From Neofamilia sp964346535 (GTDB lineage Bacteria > Bacillota > Clostridia > Tissierellales > Peptoniphilaceae), in assembly GCA_964346535.1 (NCBI GenBank), contig CAYFUN010000002.1:1-64000 (forward strand): a DNA stretch of 64,000 bases, in the 5' to 3' direction. Positions within the stretch are counted from its first letter, which is position 1. Every line of letters begins with the position of its first letter. The notes under the pieces are model-generated. The model was not told the origin of the DNA. It was given only the letters and a program-made list of their open reading frames with translations, and ran no database searches. The position numbers and the translations under genes were made by a program. Positions 59,098 to 64,000 of the stretch are shown here, piece after piece.

Positions 59098-60360
59098 ATG
59101 GGAATTGATCCACTACCCCAGATAATAGTCGCCTTGGTGGCCCTATTTCTTAGTGGTTTTTTTACCCTCTTAAAGTATTCTTACCAGGACTTAAATAAAT
59201 TTAAAATCCAAGAGTTTATGGAAGAAGACTTAATTAGCAGTAAAAAGGAAGGCCAGCTTTTAGTACTTTTAGACATCCTATCAGACCTTCAAACTGCCTT
59301 TCTAATTTCAGATTACTTTTCCAATGCTTTTGCTGCTGCAGCAATTGCCTCTCTTGGCTTTTACTACTATCAACTAAGTGGAATGATTATAGCTGTAATT
59401 ATAGCATCTATTTTGATTTTAGTTATAGGAGAAAGTGCTCCCTACTATATATCTTGGGCCATGGGCAACAAGGTTTGTATAAAGTTTGTAGGCTTTGCCC
59501 TAGCTTATACAAAATTTTCCCGTCCAATTTGTTCTTTTGTCAGTGCCTCTGCAAAGGCTCTAGGATCACTTTTTGGTCTAGAAAAAGATAGTAAGGAACC
59601 AAAAATAACTGAAGACCAACTTTTTAACGCCATGAATTTATCAAAGGAACAAGGTCTTTTAGATGTTAATGAGTATGGCATTATTGAAAAAGTTTTTGAT
59701 TTTTCTGACACCTATGTTAAAGATGTAATGACTCCTAGAACAGATGTTGTTGCCATTGACATTGAAGACACTAGCATGGATGAAATTATTGCAACCTTTA
59801 TGGAAGAAGGCTATTCTAGAATTCCCTTTTATGAAAATGACATAGACAACGTCCTTGGAATTCTCCACGTTAAAGACTTGCTTCCAATAATAAAAGAAAA
59901 AGACGTAGACATTAGAAAGTTTTTGAGAAAGCCTATTTATTCTTTTGAATACCAAAAGTCTGCCTATCTCTTTGCCCAAATGAGAAAAAATAATTCTACC
60001 ATGGCCATAGTCTTAGATGAATATGGTGGAACTGACGGCATTGTAACTATGGAAGACTTAATAGAAGAAATTGTAGGAGAAATTGAAGACGAATATGACG
60101 AAGGCTCAATTGACGATGAAATTAGAGTCTTAAATAAAAATGCCTACCTTTTAGATGGGGCTTTAAGATTAGAAGACTTAGACGAAAGACTAAACTTGAA
60201 ATTAGAATCAGATGAGGTAGACACAATAGCAGGTTTTATTTTTGAAAAGTTTGATAGGATTCCTGAACAAGGAGAAGTTTTAGAATATGAAAATCTAGTC
60301 TTTACTATCTTAGACTTAGACAAAAATAGAATTTCAAAAATTAAATTACAAGTCAAATAA
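59098..60360 (+). CDS. CNNM/CorC (hemolysin family) membrane transporter
   Basis: A 420-residue protein: DUF21 membrane domain with three to four helices (about 5-150), a tandem CBS pair (about 205-320; MTPRTDVVAIDIED, LDEYGGTDGIVTMEDLIEEIVGEI) and a C-terminal CorC_HlyC domain. Family members export or regulate Mg2+ or Co2+; the hemolysin label is historical. Monocistronic, with its own promoter and terminator. It is divergent from the G5/3D gene, with WalR-type boxes between. Confidence 0.92.
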   Translation: MGIDPLPQIIVALVALFLSGFFTLLKYSYQDLNKFKIQEFMEEDLISSKKEGQLLVLLDILSDLQTAFLISDYFSNAFAAAAIASLGFYYYQLSGMIIAVIIASILILVIGESAPYYISWAMGNKVCIKFVGFALAYTKFSRPICSFVSASAKALGSLFGLEKDSKEPKITEDQLFNAMNLSKEQGLLDVNEYGIIEKVFDFSDTYVKDVMTPRTDVVAIDIEDTSMDEIIATFMEEGYSRIPFYENDIDNVLGILHVKDLLPIIKEKDVDIRKFLRKPIYSFEYQKSAYLFAQMRKNNSTMAIVLDEYGGTDGIVTMEDLIEEIVGEIEDEYDEGSIDDEIRVLNKNAYLLDGALRLEDLDERLNLKLESDEVDTIAGFIFEKFDRIPEQGEVLEYENLVFTILDLDKNRISKIKLQVK

Positions 60361-60361
60361 T

Positions 60362-60388
60362 AACCAGCCTCGAGCTGGTTTTTTTTAT
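60362..60388 (+). terminator. Terminator of the CNNM/CorC gene
   Basis: AACCAGC (60362-60368) with GCTGGTT (60374-60380) and eight T. Confidence 0.85.
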
Positions 60389-60515
60389 TTTCAATCTTAG
60401 CTATCTTGATTGAAAAAACTTTTAAAGGGGTAAATTTTTAATACACTTTGGAAGACTATTGAATAGATTGGTAGAAATGAAAATTTGTTTAAAGAATTTA
60501 CAAAGGAGGTTTTTT

Positions 60516-61280
60516 ATGAAATTAAAAAACAAGGTAGCCATAGTAACAGGAGCTAGTTCTGGAATCGGCAAGGCTGTTGCTACATTATTTGCCCAAGAAG
60601 GGGCCATAGTAGTTGCAGGAGCCAGACGTTTAGAAAAGCTAGATGATCTAAAGGCAAATGTTGAAAACAAAGGCTATGAAGGAAAAATTGTTCCTGTGGA
60701 AGTTGATGTTTCTAAGGATGAAGACTTAAAAAAATTAGTTGACACAACTATAGAAAATTTCAATACTATAGATATTCTAGTTAATAATGCTGGAATTTTA
60801 GATGAGTATAAGGCCCTAGAAAATATTGAAGACGACCTTTGGATGAAACTTTTTGATGTAAATGTTCACAGTGTCATGAAACTTTCTAGACTAGTAATTC
60901 CTATAATGAAAACCAACAAGGCTGGTTCAATTATTAATACAGCATCTGTTGGTGGCCTTCACGGTATGAGAGGTGGCCTAGGTTATATAGCTACTAAACA
61001 CGCAGTAGTTGGCATGACAAAAAATATAGCCTACACTTACGCTGACCAAGGAATAAGATGTAATGCAGTTGCTCCTGGAACAATTTCAACAGAAATTGGC
61101 GCCAAGGTTGCAAACCCTGATATGTTAACTCTAAACAAACTTATGGACAGTGCAAAACTATTCCCATATTCAGCTACACCAGAAGACCTGGCTAAGACCT
61201 ACTTGTATTTGGCTTCAGATGATTCTTCATTTACAAATGGAACAGTTGTAGTTGTTGATGGTGGCTGGACAGCCTTTTAA
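60516..61280 (+). CDS. Short-chain dehydrogenase/reductase
   Basis: A 254-residue classical SDR using NAD(P): TGASSGIG cofactor motif (10-17), NNAG, and catalytic YxxxK (YIATK) with an upstream Ser in NTASVGG. It ends VVVDGGWTAF, as is common in the 3-oxoacyl-ACP reductase/3-alpha-hydroxysteroid dehydrogenase-like set. The substrate cannot be predicted. ATG 60516 follows AAAGGAGG; 19 more in-frame codons upstream have no ribosome site. Two terminators follow. Confidence 0.9.
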   Translation: MKLKNKVAIVTGASSGIGKAVATLFAQEGAIVVAGARRLEKLDDLKANVENKGYEGKIVPVEVDVSKDEDLKKLVDTTIENFNTIDILVNNAGILDEYKALENIEDDLWMKLFDVNVHSVMKLSRLVIPIMKTNKAGSIINTASVGGLHGMRGGLGYIATKHAVVGMTKNIAYTYADQGIRCNAVAPGTISTEIGAKVANPDMLTLNKLMDSAKLFPYSATPEDLAKTYLYLASDDSSFTNGTVVVVDGGWTAF

Positions 61281-61288
61281 AAATTATT

Positions 61289-61321
61289 TTCCTGCTAGAA
61301 ATTTCTGGCAGGAATTTTTTT
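61289..61321 (+). terminator. First terminator after the SDR gene
   Basis: TTCCTGC (61289-61295) / GCAGGAA (61308-61314) and a T run. Confidence 0.85.
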
Positions 61322-61338
61322 AAATCTTTCCATAGAAA

Positions 61339-61367
61339 AAACTGGCAGCCAGGCTCCCAGTTTTTTT
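61339..61367 (+). terminator. Second terminator after the SDR gene
   Basis: AAACTGG (61339-61345) / CCAGTTT (61357-61363) with seven T, only 25 bases after the first. It makes a tandem stop. Confidence 0.7.
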
Positions 61368-61414
61368 CTTTTTCTAACAATTTTTAATAAGAGGTAAATA
61401 ATAGTAAGGTTTGG

Positions 61415-61431
61415 TTGATAACTATTATCAA
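61415..61431. promoter_or_regulatory. Fur/PerR-like palindrome
   Basis: TTGATAACTATTATCAA: one mismatch to the 7-1-7 pattern TGATAAT-n-ATTATCA. It lies about 260 bases before lemA. Confidence 0.4.
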
Positions 61432-61652
61432 TTATTATTATAGCAGAGGATTTTTTCTTTTCTTTAAAAATTTACAGACCTTTTATAGACTTTTACATAT
61501 TGTATTTTTATTTTTTCACTGACAGAATTTTTTCCGCCTGAGAAATTTTGTCTTGACCTTGTATTTTTGGGTATTAATTAAACACAGAGCTTTAGTTTTT
61601 AAAAAATAAATCTTAAAGTAAAAAACTTTTTTCTATTTAGAACATAATAGCT

Positions 61653-61668
61653 CGGTAATCTTTTACCG
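61653..61668 (+). promoter_or_regulatory. Hairpin just upstream of the lemA ribosome site
   Basis: CGGTAA-tctt-TTACCG, a perfect 6-bp stem with a tetraloop, ending about 11 bases before AAAGGAGG. It may stabilise the mRNA or affect initiation. Confidence 0.5.
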
Positions 61669-61690
61669 AAAAGCAATAAAGGAGGATTTT

Positions 61691-62284
61691 ATGAAAAAAG
61701 GTGGAAGCAAATTTTTAATTATTTTAATTATTGTTGCAGTAATAGGATTTGGACTTTTTAATACCTACAACGGCCTAGTTGTAACAGAAGAAAAAGTCAA
61801 CCAAGCCTATGCCGACTTACAAACTGCAGTCCAAAGAAGGGCTGACCTTATTCCTAACTTAGTTAACACAGTAAAGGGCTATGCGACTCACGAAGAAGAA
61901 ACACTAACAAGAATAACTGAAGCCAGGTCCAAGGTTACTAGCGCATCAAACCCTGAGGAACTTTCTGAGGCAAATGCAGAACTAACTAGGGCCTTAGGTG
62001 ACATCAACGTTGTTGTAGAAGCCTATCCTGAATTAAAGGCCAACCAAAACTTTATTCAACTTCAAGATGAACTTGCTGGAACAGAAAACAGAATTGCTGT
62101 AGCTAGAAAAGACTACAATGGAGTAGTTAATACTTATAACTCTCAAGTTAGAAGGTTCCCTACTTCTATTTTTGCAAAAATTTTAGGTTTCTCTCCTAAG
62201 GCTTACTTTGAAGCTGATCCAGGTTCTGAAAAAGCACCTACAGTTGACTTTGGTTATAGGCTTATAGAAAACTACCTAGGATAA
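61691..62284 (+). CDS. lemA: LemA family membrane protein
   Basis: A 197-residue protein with one N-terminal transmembrane helix (about 7-25) and a long helical bundle outside the membrane (NQAYADLQTAVQRRADLIPNLVNTVKGY region, then coiled helices). This is the LemA family, common in Gram-positive bacteria and of unclear function. It is followed by a TPM-domain gene four bases later; the lemA-TPM pairing is widespread and suggests a joint membrane role. AAAGGAGG precedes the ATG. Confidence 0.93.
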   Translation: MKKGGSKFLIILIIVAVIGFGLFNTYNGLVVTEEKVNQAYADLQTAVQRRADLIPNLVNTVKGYATHEEETLTRITEARSKVTSASNPEELSEANAELTRALGDINVVVEAYPELKANQNFIQLQDELAGTENRIAVARKDYNGVVNTYNSQVRRFPTSIFAKILGFSPKAYFEADPGSEKAPTVDFGYRLIENYLG

Positions 62285-62288
62285 GATC

Positions 62289-63125
62289 ATGAAGGATAAA
62301 ACTTTTAAAAAGTTTATTCCTCTCTTATTAATTCTAGTATTTATTTTATCTACCCTGCCAGCCCAAGTCTTTGCCATAGACTTGCCTGACCCATCAAGAG
62401 AATTTTTCTACTACGACCAAATGGGAGTTTTAAGTGAAGCTTCTAAGGAAGAAATGATGAAGACTAACATTGAACTTCAAGGAAAGACCAAGGCCCAAGT
62501 TGTTGTAGCAACTATTAATGACCTAGAAGGCTATCCAGTTGAAGACTATGCCTTAGAATTATTTAGAAAGTGGAAAATTGGAGATGGACAATTAAACAAT
62601 GGCGCCCTTATTCTTTTAGCCAAGGAGCCAAGTACAGATAGGTATTCTATTTATATTACAACTGGCTATGGCCTTGAAGGAATATTAAACGATGGTAAGG
62701 TAGGTAGAATAATTGACGAGTATTTCTTGCCTCTAGTAGACAGAGACGACCTGGGAACTTTTGACCAGGCCTTAATGGAAACCTTTAGGGCCGTCATCTC
62801 TCAAGTCGCCTTAGAATACGATATAGAATTAGAGGGCAACTACCAAGATTATATTAATACTTTAAATAATCAAAGTGATGGAATAGACCTTTTTACCATT
62901 TTAATATTGATAATACTAATAGCATTTTACCTAAACTTTTGGCGTGGACCTAGAGGTCCTAGAGGCAGAAGAAGGTATAAGAGAAGCTACTACGGAGGCT
63001 ATAGGTCTCCAGGAAGTTTTGGCGGAGGATTTTCAGGTGGAGGTTCTTCATCTGGAGGCTTTGGCGGAGGATTTTCTGGCGGTGGCGGATCTTCTGGCGG
63101 CGGTGGAGCAGGTAGAAGTTTTTAA
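62289..63125 (+). CDS. TPM domain (YgcG/DUF477) membrane protein
   Basis: A 278-residue protein: signal peptide (about 1-30, cleavage after QVFA likely), a TPM/DUF477 domain (about 32-180; YDQMGVLSEASKEEM, GALILLAKE, YITTGYGLEGIL), a transmembrane helix (about 203-220) and a basic then Gly/Ser-rich tail (FGGGFSGGG repeats). It is encoded with lemA, as in many Firmicutes. The glycine-rich tail should lie in the cytoplasm. Function unknown. Confidence 0.92.
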   Translation: MKDKTFKKFIPLLLILVFILSTLPAQVFAIDLPDPSREFFYYDQMGVLSEASKEEMMKTNIELQGKTKAQVVVATINDLEGYPVEDYALELFRKWKIGDGQLNNGALILLAKEPSTDRYSIYITTGYGLEGILNDGKVGRIIDEYFLPLVDRDDLGTFDQALMETFRAVISQVALEYDIELEGNYQDYINTLNNQSDGIDLFTILILIILIAFYLNFWRGPRGPRGRRRYKRSYYGGYRSPGSFGGGFSGGGSSSGGFGGGFSGGGGSSGGGGAGRSF

Positions 63126-63129
63126 AGTC

Positions 63130-63160
63130 AAAGATTGGATGCAAAGTCCAATCTTTTTTT
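63130..63160 (+). terminator. Terminator of the lemA operon
   Basis: AAAGATTGGA (63130-63139) with TCCAATCTTT (63147-63156) and a T run. Confidence 0.9.
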
Positions 63161-63210
63161 ATTTTTAAATATCTATTAGAGAAAGTTTAGCTAGAAAAAA
63201 TTTTCACAAA

Positions 63211-63233
63211 ATTATTATCGATATTAATTATCA
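63211..63233. promoter_or_regulatory. Fur-like box before the AraC gene
   Basis: The minus strand reads TGATAATTAATATCGATAAT; the first 15 bases fit the 7-1-7 Fur pattern with few mismatches. It is 33 bases before the ATG. Confidence 0.35.
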
Positions 63234-63265
63234 CTTGTCTTATAATAGGCTTTAGGAGGAGTGAA

Positions 63266-63892
63266 ATGATTACTATAATAGAAAGAAATTTTAAGCTCTT
63301 ATTACAAGCAATTGAAGCTAAGGACCAAGACCAAATAGAAAAAATCTATAAGGCTCTAATAGAAAATAAAGACCAGGTCCAACAACTTACAATCATATCT
63401 AGTCTTAATACAATAACCTACTTACACTATAAAAAGTCTTTTGCCTTAAATGAAACTTGCATTGAAAAAGTCTACTCCACCAACCTAGCAAAAATTTCTA
63501 AGGGTCAAGTTGATCCACTGATTTTAGAAGACTACTACAGCTGTATTAGGACAAATAACCCAACTGAAAATGAATACATAAATACTGCTTTAGAATATAT
63601 AAGGGAAAATCTGGACAAGGACCTTTCCCTAGACCTAGTAGCAGGCCAAGTTCATTTAAATAAAAATTATTTTTCCACTTTGTTTAAGAAGACAACAGGG
63701 TCTTGTTTTTGCAAGTATGTAAACTCTCTTAGGATAGAAAAGGCCAAAGACCTTTTAGGCACAAGCACCTACCCTCTTGATTATATTGCCCAAAAATGTG
63801 GCTACAAGTCCCAAAGTCATTTTTCAACTACATTTTTAACCTACCAAGGAACTAGTCCTGGAAATTTTAGAAGACAATCTAGGTTAATATAA
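63266..63892 (+). CDS. AraC family transcriptional regulator
   Basis: A 208-residue regulator. The C-terminal AraC/XylS DNA-binding domain (about 108-205) has both helix-turn-helix units (LSLDLVAGQVHLNKNYFSTLFKK and YPLDYIAQKCGYKSQSHFSTTF, given as pieces). The N-terminal 100 residues are helical and lack a cupin or receiver domain, so the signal is unknown. AGGAGG precedes the ATG. A Fur-like box lies just upstream. It is monocistronic, with a strong terminator. Confidence 0.9.
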   Translation: MITIIERNFKLLLQAIEAKDQDQIEKIYKALIENKDQVQQLTIISSLNTITYLHYKKSFALNETCIEKVYSTNLAKISKGQVDPLILEDYYSCIRTNNPTENEYINTALEYIRENLDKDLSLDLVAGQVHLNKNYFSTLFKKTTGSCFCKYVNSLRIEKAKDLLGTSTYPLDYIAQKCGYKSQSHFSTTFLTYQGTSPGNFRRQSRLI

Positions 63893-63926
63893 AAAAGATG
63901 AGATCAAAAAAATCTCATCTTTTTTT
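63893..63926. terminator. Bidirectional terminator between convergent genes
   Basis: AAAAGATGAGAT (63893-63904) and ATCTCATCTTTT (63912-63923), A/T runs at both ends. Confidence 0.9.
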
Positions 63927-64000
63927 ATTTAAAGTTTTCTTTTTCCATTTGGGTGTACTTGTTTATAAAGTCAGATTTTCCTGCAATATAGTCTTCCCTG
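63925..64000 (-). CDS. 3' end of an unidentified gene (runs off the window)
   Basis: The minus strand is open from the window edge to a TAA at 63925-63927, giving a 24-residue C-terminus (REDYIAGKSDFINKYTQMEK then ENFK). It ends right at the shared terminator, as expected for a real gene. Too little is visible to name it. Confidence 0.6.
   Translation of the reverse strand, partial: REDYIAGKSDFINKYTQMEKENFK

Larger units (their letters stand above)
61368..61690. other. Upstream region of the lemA operon
   Basis: About 320 bases without a gene. It holds a Fur-like palindrome (61415-61431), a weak TTGACC -35 candidate at 61553-61558 and a perfect hairpin at 61653-61668 just before the ribosome site. 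Confidence 0.5.

Noticed and set aside
1..64000. CRISPR array, prophage or insertion sequence
   Set aside because: No regular spacer-repeat series, phage genes or transposase were seen on either strand.

Overview
The window reads as chromosomal DNA from a low-GC Gram-positive anaerobe that ferments amino acids. Supporting signs are strong AGGAGG-type ribosome sites, hairpin-plus-T-run terminators, sigma-54 activators that control amino-acid catabolism, and a gene set for using histidine, glutamine, cysteine and acylated amino acids. A Tissierellia/Peptoniphilaceae-type Firmicute (Peptoniphilus or Anaerococcus relatives) fits best. That is inference from gene content, not a database result. 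No phage, transposase, CRISPR array or rRNA was seen. There is one tRNA (Leu, anticodon TAG). Two runs of 100 N (16012-16111 and 25326-25425) are assembly gaps; each interrupts a gene.

Layout. 0-2.5 kb: an XRE regulator, repeat-rich intergenic DNA and a class C sortase broken by one in-frame stop. 2.5-8.8 kb: a histidine-degradation operon (hutI-fchA-fhs-ftcD) behind a sigma-54 promoter, with its likely sigma-54 activator upstream. 8.9-12.1 kb: murC and argS. 12.3-22.8 kb: mostly housekeeping genes (YczE-like membrane protein, zinc peptidase, class IV aminotransferase, cardiolipin synthase, typA, DJ-1, proC, class I aldolase, aromatic-acid-exporter-like protein). The first 19 kb also carries eight copies of a GGGGAC...GTCCCC hairpin repeat that is not seen in the remaining 45 kb. 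22.8-33.5 kb: amino-acid catabolism (cysteine desulfidase with its own sigma-54 promoter and activator, Asp/Glu racemase, dicarboxylate/amino acid symporter, and an operon of two membrane proteins with glutaminase and an M20 amidohydrolase) and an orphan peptide-binding lipoprotein. 33.8-38.3 kb: a DUF2207-like protein, a second M20 enzyme and a tandem amidohydrolase pair in which the second member has lost the metal ligands. 38.6-42.8 kb: late cobalamin (nucleotide-loop) genes. 42.8-49.9 kb: two heterodimeric ABC exporters transcribed divergently. 49.9-51.7 kb: a PadR/HAAS/DUF4097-like envelope module. 52-57.5 kb: a RelBE-like pair, rnr, smpB, apbE and asparaginase in one orientation. 57.6-64 kb: a G5/3D cell-wall protein under probable WalR control, a CNNM/CorC protein, an SDR enzyme, lemA plus a TPM-domain gene, an AraC regulator and the tail of one more gene.

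How it works together. Histidine carbon is taken from imidazolonepropionate to glutamate and formate through tetrahydrofolate, with fhs able to recover ATP. Glutaminase, asparaginase, cysteine desulfidase, racemase, symporter and M20 enzymes feed the same amino-acid economy. Two sigma-54 activator/promoter pairs gate at least two of these routes. The observations judged most worth following are the active/inactive amidohydrolase pair, the two-protein membrane system with glutaminase and M20, the hairpin repeat family, and the WalR-type boxes.
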